A stretch of 64,000 nucleotides of DNA, from assembly GCA_027946365.1 (NCBI GenBank), contig JAPEUQ010000001.1, positions 310,001 through 374,000 of the forward strand, in the 5' to 3' direction. The position numbers were made by a program, and so were the translations under genes. Below, piece after piece: positions 35,571 through 46,958 of this stretch. Positions within the stretch are counted from its first letter, which is position 1. Every line of letters starts with the position of its first letter. The stretch comes from Kalmusia sp. IMI 367209. Its lineage: Eukaryota; Ascomycota; Dothideomycetes; Pleosporales; Didymosphaeriaceae. Below the pieces are notes generated by a model. That model searched no databases. It saw only the letters and a list, made by a program, of their open reading frames with translations, and was not told the DNA's origin.

Positions 35571-36152
35571 CTACCGCCACGCACCTTGTTTCTTAAGCGC
35601 TCATCCTAGCATATGCCGGCATGGGCCCTAATATCTGACGTGTCAGAAAATTCACCACTAGAAGTCGAAAGAAGCACAACGATCTATTGTTCGGGTCTCC
35701 AAACAAGAGTGCGGATTCTGATACAACTCGGTGTTTTTCCATTACAGTGAAACCAAGCTCAGGCAATAAGTAGACCGACATCGTCAATTGGTGATCATTC
35801 AGATTATGGTTAGGATGTACGAACGCACAGCCGTGGGCATGGCGTCGTTGCGACTAGTGAGCACAGACAGTGTTTCCAATGAGGTCAATGGTGGCGTTTT
35901 GGTCAAAAGTGAATGAGACCCTCCGGTGAGCGAGCTCGCTTGCAGCGGTAGATCGGTCCGATAACATGTCTGGACCAGGCTAGCGTACTCCGCCTTTCCA
36001 CACTTACCACAATCTGCTCTGAATATTAGCAAGGCAAATACGAACAGCGTCCCACTTCCAAGTTGCTAGAGCTGACAGTACTTCTCTAGGCTGTATGTTG
36101 TATATATTGCATATGCCGATCGCGCCTAGATGTTGTGAGCTGTGAGCAGAAT

Positions 36153-36356
36153 TTATCGTGTAGGTAACCAATATAGCAAGTCATGCAAAGTTTCGTTGAA
36201 ACAGTTTGCCTCTGGCAAATTTTGCCACTGCAGACACAGCCTCTGATCTGATTTCGCGCAGCGGAGAGTTCCCCGGTTACACCTTTGTTCCGCTAGCGTG
36301 ATCGGGACCTGAATGACGGGAACTACAGTCTCTAACATCGAGCTGAGGAATTTCAT
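36153..36356 (-). CDS. Possible small secreted cysteine-containing protein or its remnant
   Basis: A 67-codon ATG-started frame with a hydrophobic head (MKFLSSMLETVVPVIQVPIT) followed by QRCNRGTLRCAKSDQ, a third Cys and PEANC. The layout, with MKFLSS-type signal and CNxGTxRC, resembles a widespread class of small secreted Cys-rich proteins in Dothideomycetes. The glutamate inside the hydrophobic stretch weakens the signal peptide, and the C-terminal half (HDLLYWLPTR) lacks the expected further Cys pairs, so truncation or frameshift is likely. Could also be a chance ORF. Confidence 0.25.
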   Translation of the reverse strand: MKFLSSMLETVVPVIQVPITLAEQRCNRGTLRCAKSDQRLCLQWQNLPEANCFNETLHDLLYWLPTR

Positions 36357-37866
36357 TTCGGTACGCTTCTGATGAAACTGGTTAGATGCTAAGAGGCTCT
36401 GCAGATATGTACTACCCGCATTGGGCCAAGAAGGTGCGGCACGTTCCCTCCGACCTCCTGGGGCTGTGCGCAGTCGCGTATGACAAAATTTTTTCAGAGT
36501 GACGTAGGCTTCCTTTGCAGGTCGTGTAGTGACGCGGAGAATCTTTTCGACACGACCGACATTGAGCATATTTTTGTTCCAAAATCTCTCGAGCACGAGG
36601 ACTTCTCTTGTGCTAAAAAGCACGTTTCCGTTTCCCCTGGGAGGTGCGCATTGGTAGTTAATGCCAGTCCCTGAACGCGCACAGACCGTGCATCCAGAGC
36701 GCCATCAACGCACATGCAGGAACCAAAAACGTGACACAGCGAGCTGACGTAGAAACAGAGCGGCTGGTACGCCATCGTAATAGGATGATGCAACTTTCCA
36801 CCTCGGCTGCGGGAGGCGTGCTGGAAGGTATGTGCTAAAAAAGCAAAACGTTGGAGCTAGGAGCGCTACCCAATGTGAGAACGCAACTTCAGCACGGTCC
36901 AGCCACCGTCGAAGCGCTGGGCTCGTTTCATGTCCTCGTGGAAGCTTGCAACGATTCCTGGTCTAACGCAGCACTAGGCGAGCGATTGCCCCTCCGGCCC
37001 GCTCCCGGAAATTGCCCCTTGTGGCTTGCGCCGAACAAGCTCTCCACCAATGCAAGTCTGTCGGTCAAGAAACGTGCATCATCCAAGTCGATGTCCCGGA
37101 GTTTCCGCCGTCGATGTCGGGCAGCGTGGACGTGTCTTTGCCTTCTTGTAAAGCCCCATTACCTAAATTTTTTTGCCATGCATCCGTAGTTTGCGGGAGG
37201 ATCGTCTTGGTAGAGTACTTGCATGGGAGTGTATGCCGATCGATGTCGAGGCGCAAAGAAAAAAAGCCCAAAGCGTGGGGTCCACCAGGGCACCTTCTGG
37301 ATTTTGAGTGATGACTATGATGTTAAGAATGGCCAGCGGATTGTCATGGCATTCAGAGACCACATCGTCTTGCTTAATGCATTCGTGCTTGAAAAGGGGG
37401 TTGCCATTGCGCATGCAGTACCGATTCTACTTAGCCAGTCAGCCACAATAGCTAGAGTGGCTAGATTCTCTTCGAACCAAAGTGGCCGATGGGAATCGTC
37501 GCACTGTTCGCCTTGGGACCAAGCGTCGCGGATGCATGCTTCGCTCGACTTCGCTTGCCTAGCCTTACCGGCCGGGTGATGTGAGCTCGGTGCCGCCACT
37601 GGCAACTAGCTTCAAACTGGCCATGAGTCTGGTGCTGTAGCTGAAAATTCTACTATCGATTTTTGCGTAGGGTAAGGGCCGGAACGTGCGCTCCGAAGTC
37701 GTGGCTTGCTAGAGAGATGTCGTAGTCGACAGCCTGGTAATTTGAATAACTAGGACAGGCACGAGCCGCCTGAGCATAACTCGTGACCCTTATAGGCGTC
37801 CTTTCCGCTCAGCGTGCTGATCCTTCAAGGCCATACATTCTTTTACCGGGTCGGACTCTTGCCAAA

Positions 37867-40703
37867 ATGACGCCTGAGCCACAACATCCACACAGGCCCC
37901 ACGTTCGATTCGATCGTCACCCTGGAGCAAGACCACATGCGAATGCTCGCCCTAGGGCTGGAAACTTATTGGCTGGCCAGGATGTCGTTATCCCCACTCA
38001 TCTTCTTCAGAGTGCCGCGACGGTGGTGTCGAAGCGCGACGACACCGGCGACAGACCCAATTGGGACCCTCAGAGGCAGTTCAGCGTCCACCACAACCCC
38101 ATCGTGCGACAACTCACATCAGCCGGGAACCGCCGCGTTGCTCGACCAGCTCCACTACAAAGATCGTCGACAGCACCTAGTGTGAGGACTTCTCCGGCGG
38201 GCTCGCGGACCGTTTCTCGAGCAGGTAGCGAAACACGAACCACGAAAGGCGATGAGCCCAACGAAAAGAAATCCCGTAACTTGACACGACCTGAGCCGGT
38301 GAATACTCGCCGGAGTTGGAGGTTGTCTTTCACACCTGGGGATAATGACCAATTGTCCCTCAGCCCTTTGGGCACACCACGATCAGGGTCTCCAGTTTCG
38401 TTCGTGGACCTCGAAAAGCATGGCTCGCGCGATTTCGCAAAAAGGCCTGCCTCGAATCCTTTCGTCGATCGAAATGCCCATGCGTCGCGCCATTCTTCGT
38501 TCGGTGAGATACTCGATCCATTTCTCACCAGGAACAACTCCACGACATCAATCGATCAGACGAACTACGGCATCGCTACATCCGAACCGAAAGCAGTCTA
38601 TGCGCCGCGAGATGGACGGAAAAGAAGGGGAACAATCGAAACCATCGTTGATACGATCGTTCCTGATGCGTTGCAAAAGAAGCTGACCAGCAACACACAA
38701 AAAGATTCCACTCTCACTCGGAGAAGTAGTATGCGCAAAACTTTTGAGCAGGCAAAATTACGTGGGAAGGAGCTGCAGCGGAACAAGGGAGCCCAGTTGG
38801 CATTCGAATACGGGATCTACCTCTTTCTCCTTTGTTTCATCTATTTTGTTCTAATCGGTATACCGTTGTGGAATGGTGCAGTCTGGTGGTTGTACTGGGT
38901 GGTGGCCAATAAATTCGTTTTCGCCGGTGGTTTCAGCATCACCCTCGGTATCGCAGTTTTGTAAGTCGCCCATGATTCCTATTGCTCTTGTTATTAACGA
39001 TCGGGCAGCTATGCTTTCGCACCTCTCCTCATTTTATTCGAAGACGACCCTCCACCAGTAGAGATCACGGCCGAAACAAAGATTCAACAAAACGTAAAGG
39101 ACACCGCGCTCTTGATTCCTTGCTACAAGTCTGCCAATTTGATTGCGGCCACACTTGAAGCCGCCCTCAAAATCTTTCCCCCAGAGCATATTTTCGTACT
39201 CGCAAACGGCAACAGTCCTGAGCCTCTCGATAACACTGAAGAGGTGTGCCGTCCATATGGAGTAAATCACCTCTGGTCTCCTGTTGGGTCCAAGATTGTT
39301 GCTCAATTCGTCGGCTGTTATGCGGCGAAAGCCTTCAAGAACGTACTCTTGATTGACGACGATTGTGCCCTGCCGCCGGATTTCCCCGTTGTCACCGACC
39401 GTTTGAAGGGGAACGTCAAGTGTCTTGGATACACAATCAAGAGCGTTGGGCCCAATTCTTCAAAAGGAAATTACTGCCAGCAGGCGCAGGACCTCGAATA
39501 CAAATTGAGCGGGTTGCAGCGAGACTTTGCGGGTCGCATTGGATCAGCTACCTTCCCACACGGGGCTATCGCACTTTGGGACAGAGAGCTTCTTGTCAAG
39601 ACCTTCCACGAGCACCCTGGTTTCAGCGTCTCAGAAGATTGGTTTTTTGGTCATGTAGCCCGGAAGCTTGGGTCCAGGATTACGATGTGCTCGAGCGTAT
39701 TCGTCGAGACCGAAACACCGACAGCTGTATTCCTCTCTGGCGGTGGCTCCCGCGGTGGGTTTGGTGAGATGACAATTTTCAGCCAGCGATTCAAGCGCTG
39801 GAATTTTTTCTTTGTTAACGGCATGTGGTTCAATCTTGCATACATTTTCGGTAGCTGGAAACTTGGCTGGTGGGAGATCGGTGCCAAAATATTTGTGTTC
39901 CAGGAGGTAAGCAAAACATATTCCACACGCCGGACTCACCAACTGACCGTCGTCTAGGTGTATGAAACACTTTTATATCTTATGACGCCATTCGTTTTAC
40001 CTATTTCCTTTTATGTCAGGCCCTCTTTCTGTGGAATATTACTCGGTGCCACGATTATAATGTATCTCCTAAACACTATTATCTTCAACGAAGTCCACCT
40101 TCGACGGAAGAATGAGCGAATTGGTTGGTTTACGGTATACGTCTACTATCTGCCATATAAGATGGTCTTGACGGTTATCAACGTTGCGAGCTGCTACTGG
40201 TCAGTATTGCATGTGAAATCATTCCTGGCTTTCCGCTTACACGCTTTAGGTCTTTGTATAAATACGCTCGATACTTCGCCAGGAGACATCCCAAAGTAAC
40301 CGAAGACGAGAAGGCCGTCGAAGTAGTCGTAAGACTAGAGGAAGATGCCTATGCAAAGGAATCTGGCCTCGGCCGGAGCCTTACGGTGCGCACAGTCGGT
40401 GGGCGGCGCCCGGTGTCTACGGATAGCGATGAGAGCGAGATGACCTCCGTCGCACCTGGAGCGGGACTGAATGCGAATGCCGATGGGGATCTATATGAAG
40501 CGCACTATGATTATTTCGACGCTACTGATTCCGGCGCGAGCACTCCAAGGCCTTTGATGAGTGGAACGAGTGCCGTCGACTTTGCGGCTCCGCCGAAGCC
40601 AGGTCGGTCTGATCATCGAACACCGCACTACACAGCGAGCGTGCAGAGCGACTATTCTGGGGTATACTCGGATAACAAAGCGAGCGAAACTAGGTGGTTA
40701 TGA
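37867..40703 (+). CDS. Membrane GT2 polysaccharide synthase-like glycosyltransferase (ZtGT2/CPS1 type)
   Basis: Predicted 895-residue processive-type family 2 glycosyltransferase. Four exons, introns 38961-39008 (48 bp), 39907-39957 (51 bp) and 40200-40249 (50 bp); joins give GIAVFYAFAPLLILFEDD, VFQEVYETLLYLM and SCYWSLYKYARY. About 310 disordered Ser/Arg/Pro-rich residues precede two membrane helices (YLFLLCFIYFVLIG and WLYWVVANKFVFAGG). The catalytic core begins TALLIPCYKSANLI and has the DDD motif at residues 481-483 (LLIDDDCALP), SEDWFFGH as the acceptor/base region and QRFKRW from residue 624, the Q/RxxRW signature of hyaluronan-, cellulose- and chitin-synthase relatives. Further helices and an acidic tail follow. 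The architecture matches the conserved fungal GT2 known as ZtGT2 in Zymoseptoria, needed for hyphal growth on surfaces; the product polymer is unknown. ATG at 37867 is the first in frame. Confidence 0.9.
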
Positions 40704-41353
40704 GAAGTCGTCTTTGCGCGTGTCCGTCCTTGATAGCGAAAAGTAGCGTAATCTTTAATACCAGCTCTTCAGCGTCCATATTAGGGTACTGCTAAACATG
40801 CAAAGTGAGAAGGGTTGGGGTTGTGCTGGCCGCACATGGGACCCAATTGACAGTACAACGCTGCAAGGGAATGAAGCTCGTATATATGAGTCGCTATGCG
40901 AATGAGGCTGCCCAATATTAAATATGCCAGAAGCCCGAGAAAGAAATGAAAGCTGTGTGATCGGCCTGGAGGGTGATGATTCGCTCTCAAGTACGAGATT
41001 TCGCTTCCGCTGATAACGCTAGTCCTGATTCGTCAATTCATGTTCAGCCGTACCTTGCAAGGTTCCACTACTCCCAAGTGTAGATACACAACGCTTGCTG
41101 ACTTCATGTCGCAGATATCGAATTTAATCAAACTAGTGCATATTATTATGCAAGATAAGAGTTTGAATGCAGTCAATTCCTCAAGCTGGTCTCGGTCTTA
41201 TCGTAGACGCGGAAATTATACGTTGATCACAACTGCAATCTTGATTCTCTTGGTATAGAAAACCAGTGCGATTGGACCCTTGCTAGATGCGAGGACCTAG
41301 ACTTCTAGTTGCAGATAGTGTCGCATCCAATCATCCCTCTCTTGCGTCTAAAC
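40704..41353. other. Convergent 3' flanks of GT2 and repeat-protein genes
   Basis: The genes on either side end toward each other. No coding signal or RNA gene was recognised in this 0.65 kb. Confidence 0.5.
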
Positions 41354-42456
41354 TCACTCCCTCTCGTTGCCTGCAATCGTAGCTTCACCGTTCGCTGCAA
41401 TGTTGATACCATTCTCTCCGCCGACCGACTTGCTCCCATCAGAACCTTGAGTGATACCCAGATTCCCTTCAAGGTTTGCAGCACTACCATCAGAGTTGAG
41501 CGTAATTCCAGCCTCCTCCGAGAAACGCTCTGATTCTTCAGTGGCCTTAACCCCGTTGGACTTCTCAGCCTCAGCTACTGCTGCTTCACCCTTCGCCGCG
41601 GCAGCCTCACCCTTAGCTTCTGCTGCGGCGGCTTCGCCCTCAGCACGACCTGGTTGATTCGCGGTACCAAGGCCGGCTCCAGTCTGGGATTCTGCAGCAG
41701 CGGGCTCGGCAGCAGCGGGTTCGGCAGCAGCAGCGGGTGCCTTCGACTCTTCAGCATTTTGACCTTCGGTGCCTTCGGTAGCCGCAGGACTCTCTGCGGG
41801 TTTTTCGGCTTCGACAATAACTTGTGACTCTTTTGCCGCTTCTCCTTCGGTGGGTGTTGCACCCTCTGTTGGCTTTTCAGCACCAGCAGCAGCTTGGGAC
41901 TCCCTCGCTGATTGACCTTCAGTAGCTGTCGCGCCCTTTGCTGGTTCTTCGGCCTCAGCTGCGGCAGTTCCGTTTCTACCCTCAGCGCCTACAGCACTTG
42001 TTCCCTCTGCCTGACCTTGACCTTGACCTTGACCTTGACCCTGACCCTGACCCTGGCCCTGACGATTGCCTTGACCTCCAGGAAGATTGATACCATTGCC
42101 CGAGATGCCACCGTTGGGGCCGCCGAGTGTCAATCCACCAATCATTAGACCACCCCCATTTCCTCCTCGTGTCTGTCCACCTGCTTCGCCAGCGGTTTCA
42201 TTACCTCCACCGAGCTTGAGACCTCCTATTTCGATCTGACGACGAGCATGTGAGGCATGATTAGCTCGTGCAGAAAGCGATCCCTGCATGAACATAAGCG
42301 CATGGAGTGGACGTAGGGCCAGAGATGTCCATATCGTCCAGCATATGAGCCATCTTCGGAATGACTACTTACCAGCCATTTGCGTGACGGGGTGTCGGCA
42401 GCCGCAACATTAGTCAAAGCCAAAACGGCAATAGCCAGCTCAGAACCGAACTTCAT
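41354..42456 (-). CDS. Secreted Gly/Gln- and Glu/Ala-rich repeat protein
   Basis: Predicted 337-residue secreted protein of unknown function. Two exons (intron 42372-42284, 89 bp, phase 0) join SRKWL to GSLSARANHASHARRQIEIG. The N-terminus MKFGSELAIAVLALTNVAAA is a clear signal peptide. HARR before QIEIG is a likely kexin site. A Gly-rich block follows (GGLMIGGLTLGGPNGGISGN), then a (GQ)n run, then degenerate Glu/Ala/Thr units (for example AEKPTEGATPTEGEAAKES and AEKPAESPAATEGTEGQ), AAEP/AAAE runs and a Gly/Asn/Asp-rich tail (NSDGSAANLEGNLGITQGSD). No cysteines follow the signal peptide, and there is no GPI-type hydrophobic C-terminus. It suggests a cell-wall or matrix structural protein; no homologue is recognised. 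It is divergent from the coiled-coil gene. Confidence 0.75.
42011..42064. repeat. Hexamer repeat encoding (Gly-Gln)n
   Basis: About nine head-to-tail CTGACC/TTGACC units on the plus strand encode the Gly-Gln run of the secreted repeat protein. Expected to be length-variable. Confidence 0.9.
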
Positions 42457-43834
42457 TGTGTGATGATTGAGAGTTCTAAATATAATACTAAATAAACTAA
42501 ATGCTGTCCTGCAGACCAAAATATCGAATGGAAGGAAGAAAGAAAATAGAAGCTTCAAGCTCCACGAGTATTAGCAAGATGTCAAGAAGCAACGGGGTGG
42601 AGAGACGGGAACAGTACTATAGCGAGGCTTTTGAGAAGCACTGCATTCCAAGAGTGCTTCTTTGTCAAGTCCGCGTTACGCAACGCATACAGAACAGCTT
42701 GGCAACCTTGACGGGGACTAGAAGGTGATCAGACGTGGACGCGCGAATGGGAGCAGTTCGATCGGGCGCGGTGGAGAGCTTGGCGTAGCGGAACAGTCGC
42801 AGACATTGGGAAACGGCTTGGCGTTTGACCTGCCCGTCCAGACCAAGAGGCGAAGAAGTAACGTGCGGAGAATGAAACCTCGGAATATGTCTTTCCATAT
42901 CTTGGATGTTAGAACAAGTTTGCTTTGCGTGCTCTTGGAAGAAACGATGTCACTGCTTTACCGTCTTTCGCTTAGTGACATTTGCTGTGAACCTCTTAGT
43001 GCCAAGAGCAGGAAGTAGCTGTGAATCCGGACTTCTCTCGCAGATTCAGTCACAGCGGTTTAATGATGCAGCTTGATAGGCTGTCCACAAGTGCAAGGCA
43101 TGAAAGTGAGAAACATTCTGCCACTTGGCCGAGGAAAAGAGTGAGACTTTTCCAATGTCAAGTTTCATGGAATGGTAACATGCATACCGCACGTCGATCC
43201 CGTTCCATGACTGAAGATCGGGAAAATGTTTAGTATATAGGGTTGAAATGCAAAAGGATGGGCAGCAACGTTCAGGGGAGAAGGTGTGAGAGTCCTACAT
43301 TGCTGGCGGGCAAATTGAAGCCAAGATCCGTTAGGGATTGATGAGTCAGCAAGACCCAAAGTCTCAACCCCAAATCATCTCTGCAGTGCTTCATCTATCG
43401 AATTGAATGACAATGTCATGCCTTCCGTACATACGCATCTCGTCGCTCTTGTTGAGTGTTATTTGGATGAGAAGACACGTGACAGTGTGCTCACCTCTAG
43501 AAGGATGAGGACGTACACTGAACAGCAAAGGATTTTGGGCGGCGAGAAGCCTCTAAAACAATCAAGTGAAGAGCTCTCCCTCATTTGGGTCAGTCTTACC
43601 TACTTCGAGACGTCTTAGAACTAGTAACCTCTCATGCAGTGTTTACTCACCATGCGCTTTCCTCATCAGCTTGCGTACCTTCCACAAAATGCGTCTTCGG
43701 CGTCAGCGCACAGACCTAACTCAAGCTTCGTCATGCTTTAGTCTGCTTCTCCATAAAAGCATCACCCTCACTTGTCTTTACTCGCCCCATGTTCAAACTT
43801 TCCCCGCAGCTTCCCTACGTACAGATAGCACACA
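42457..43834. other. Divergent promoter region between repeat-protein and coiled-coil genes
   Basis: About 1.4 kb. Several short open frames with no domain. A pyrimidine-rich tract just before the coiled-coil gene start fits a fungal promoter/leader. No other gene supported. Confidence 0.5.
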
Positions 43835-45317
43835 ATGCCAGGCTCCGTTCCCAATGGCGAAACTGCCGCCTTGCTGTCGCCTACCGACAGCGGCTATGGC
43901 GAAGATGATGCCATCTTCCAAGCTAGTTTAGACGATTTCGTGAATATCATGAATTTGGGCCGAGCAGAGAAGCTCAACTATGATCTCATGACCTCCAACA
44001 CACGTCTGAAAAATGAGAAGAGTCAGGTAGAGGAAGAGAAAGACAGGATCAAGAGACAGAATGAACAGCTACTTGCGACCATCACCCAAGCGGAAGTGCT
44101 GGGTGCAGGCGTCGCGGATCTCGAGAAGAAGCGTGATGAGTTAGCTAAGAAGGTCGAGGACTCCGAGCTGCAGCTGCAGATGACACGTTTATCGATCTCC
44201 AGCAATGAGGAGACACAACGCATTAAGGCCGCGAAGGATGCCGAGCTCGAGCAACTGCAGTGCGAGATCGACGAGCTACACGCACAGGTGAGGGAAACAA
44301 CCGCGCAGTGCCTCACAGCTCATTCAGAAAATACGAAGCTCCGCGTGCAGACCGATAAACACCTCGGAGAGATCGACCACCTCAGAAGCAAGGTAGAAGA
44401 CCTTAACAATGAGAACCAACAGCTCAAGCAGTCGAACAATGATAGCCATGATCTCAGGACTGAAAACGCCCATCTCATGGATCGGATAGACAAGCTCCTG
44501 ATAGAGAAGGACAAAGACAAAGATCGCATCAGACGACTATCATCTGAGATTCCGTGTCTGTCAGAGACGAATGACCAACTCGATGCCGAGATCACCAGGA
44601 AGTGCGACGAAAACTCGCGACTCAGCTTACAAATTTACTCCCTTGAAGCAGAGAATGGGGGCCTCAAAAGCGAGGTGACGGCACTTACGCTGGCCAACCA
44701 GAGCTACAAAAAGAAGGAAACCGAGAATACTAAGGAATTGGGAAAACTCGGAGCTCAAAATGCTGAGCTCATTGTGAACCTCGATGCTGCCAAGGCTATC
44801 GAGACAACGCTACGTTACCAGAAGACCACCACGTATGACGAGAATGTGCAGCTCCGCGCAACGAACAAGACCCAGCACAATGAGATAGTTGCTCTAAAAG
44901 CGCAGCTTACGACTAGTCCCGATGTTGTTCGGCTTAAAACTGACCTCGCATTCTATGTTACACAGTTGGACCTAGCTGACCATGAGGCTCGAGTCTTCAC
45001 TTGCCAGCACAACCGACTCAAAGACGTTCCCGATGGTAAAAAATCTACTCGCGAAAAGGACCTGGGTGTGATTGCGCAAGAAATGTTCCAGGGCTGGGCG
45101 CACGACCAACAGTTCGTAGACGAGTATCAGAAAGCCCGGCAATTCGTCATCAACCATCATCGAGCGCACGAGCGTCAGGATGTGGGTCGTGGTGATTGGG
45201 CTTGGGAGCTCAAGAACATATGTAAGTACGGCTTATTACATTTTCACACTTCACTCATTTACAAAATTAGTCGTCGGCCTCGACAGTTATCGAAACCCTT
45301 CCCTCTCGTACGTCTAA
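43835..45317 (+). CDS. Long coiled-coil protein of unknown function
   Basis: Predicted 477-residue protein. A terminal intron (45222-45270, 49 bp, phase 1) joins WELKNI to FVGLDSYRNPSLSYV and gives a short last exon; without splicing the frame runs into a basic non-conserved tail. Residues 1-45 are an acidic linker (PTDSGYGEDDAIFQASLDDF). Residues 50-370 are an almost continuous coiled coil with Leu/Ile/Asn/Glu heptads (EKLNYDLMTSNTRLKNEKSQ, LRSKVEDLNNENQQLKQSNN). The last 100 residues form a separate predicted globular part (DLGVIAQEMFQGWAHDQQFV ... FVINHHRAHERQDVGRGDWA). Such proteins are structural or scaffolding; no specific family is recognised. ATG has CACAATGCC context. Confidence 0.78.
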
Positions 45318-45541
45318 AGTTACCGCGCTTAGGTTGTTGAGGCGAGAATATCGCGGTGTAGCCTAATGGTATTGTGTGACGGTATTTCATGGTCGATAAC
45401 GATCCTTGAGGGTGCTCTTCTTGCAATAATGGCAGCATGCACGGGATGATAGGCATTTATTGTGCGGTTCTGGCTGTAAGCTAATGCTCGCGGGACCTCA
45501 AGAGCAGCGTCGTAGGTCAAACCAATCGACTTTTCAAAACC

Positions 45542-46277
45542 TTACTTAGCTTGTCTTGACACCCATCGTACGCAGTCCATCGTAACATCTCTCCCTGTCC
45601 ATGTTCTAGAGTCTCTCAATACCGGCCACATTCTCAGACCCACAGCATTACACCCCATGCCTAAGAATATCCAATCCCCAGCATCACCCCTCAGCAAAAT
45701 GCCGCTCAACATGAAACGCAACCGCCCTCTCATCCCCTCAAACTCCCCACAAACAGGACAAACCGCCGTCTCCCCACCCGCAGCCGCCCTCTCCTCCCAA
45801 CCGCATGTCTCTATCCGCCTCCTCCAGCTCCTAAACAACCCACATCCCTCCCCCCCCTCCTCCTCGTCCACAAAAACTCATCATCACCCTAACATCCCTC
45901 TCGTGCCTGAACTCCCTCCGCGCCTCCTCCCCCCCGCTCCCCCATCCTTCCCAGCCCCGCACCCGCCCCCAACCCTCTCCTCCCCGCTCGCGCCCTCAGC
46001 CTCAGATACCAGCCTCTGCGCGTCCCACGCGCCGTCCACAACCTGACCTTCACCCCGCGCGGATGGTCCCCGCGCGTCAGGAGCTCCGCCACGACGCCCT
46101 GCACCTCGCGGCCCGTCGGCTGGTCGGCCTTGAGCACGATGGAGACAGGGTGCCGGGCGAAGGGCAGAAGAAGGCCGGGACGGGCCGGTGATCGGGGCCC
46201 CGTTCGCAGGGGGCGCGGGGAAGCCTGGGTTGGTTGGGGTGGGTGCCGCGGCAGGATTGGCGGTTGCGGCCTGGCAT
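45542..46277 (-). pseudogene. Frame-broken gene with a zinc-ribbon-like CPxC element
   Basis: Protein-like segments occur in successive different minus-strand frames: a Pro/Ala head (PGFPAPPANGAPITGPSRPS), then FARHPVSIVLKADQPTGREV, VVAELLTRGDHPRGVKVRLW and TARGTRRGWYLRLR, and, after a G-rich tract at 45.85-46.0 kb, CGLFRSWRRRIETCGWEER, AVCPVCGEFEGMRGRLRFML and DWIFLGMGCNAVGLRMWPVL. I recall a conserved uncharacterised ascomycete family with this order (LKxD...ELxTRGxHPRGxxxRxW...SWRRRxExCGW...CPxCG...FLGMGCDAVGLRMWPVLE). At least two frame changes are needed and no consistent introns were found, so the gene is either decayed or hit by indel errors in G/C homopolymers. Confidence 0.5.
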
Positions 46278-46958
46278 TTTGGAGTGGAATTGGTGGGGTG
46301 GAGGGATTTTCCTTGTCTGTTTTTTTTTTGGAAAACAAAAAGGGTGCAGGTTCTATGTTTTGGGTGGATATCTCTTTCTGTGCTCTTGGGTTTTGGGCGG
46401 GTTGGATGGTAGGGATGGAGACCACGTGTGGCTGGAGAGGATTTGTGAGAGTATGAAAACACTGTGTGCCAGATGATTGTTTGCGTAAGAAGGGTATTAG
46501 TTTAGTATATAGATGTGCGTCTTACTTTATGGAACAGAGCCTTGGATTCGCGATGATGCGAGCCAAGTGGTGAAGAAGCTAGTCTGTGTTGGGTATCGTG
46601 TATGATTATATCAGCATCTCCCATGTATACTTGGAGGATTGACAAAATGTGCTGAAAGTTGTTTCTTCCAGTCCATATTGTAGGAGAACGAGTTTCGGGT
46701 AGTGAAGGTCAAATAGTCGTATCAATGCGATAGAGAATGAGATAGTACAGCAACGGGCGCAAACGCAGACGAACGAGCGTGTCATATCACAGGGGGACGT
46801 CCAGAGCCTACAATCAGTATGCCAATACTTTTCTAAAAATTCTGAAAAGACATCTATCTCGCTCCACACCCGGGTATACACTCCCCTAAAAATGCCAGAT
46901 TCCACTCCGCAAACGCCCAGTTTTACCGAAACCCACCAATTTTCGCAACTTTCCAGAC
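46278..46958. other. Region between the frame-broken gene and the HUT1-like gene
   Basis: Left part may include the promoter or 5' end of the frame-broken gene; right part is the 3' flank of the HUT1-like gene. Nothing else supported. Confidence 0.4.

Larger units (their letters stand above)
33256..37866. other. Long gene-poor divergent region
   Basis: About 4.6 kb between divergently oriented genes (Zn2Cys6 factor and GT2). Apart from a possible small secreted-protein remnant (36153-36356) no coding sequence is supported. A plus-strand frame of about 148 codons at 33978-34421 shows no domain. It contains two small tandem repeats and may serve as an extended regulatory region. Confidence 0.5.
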
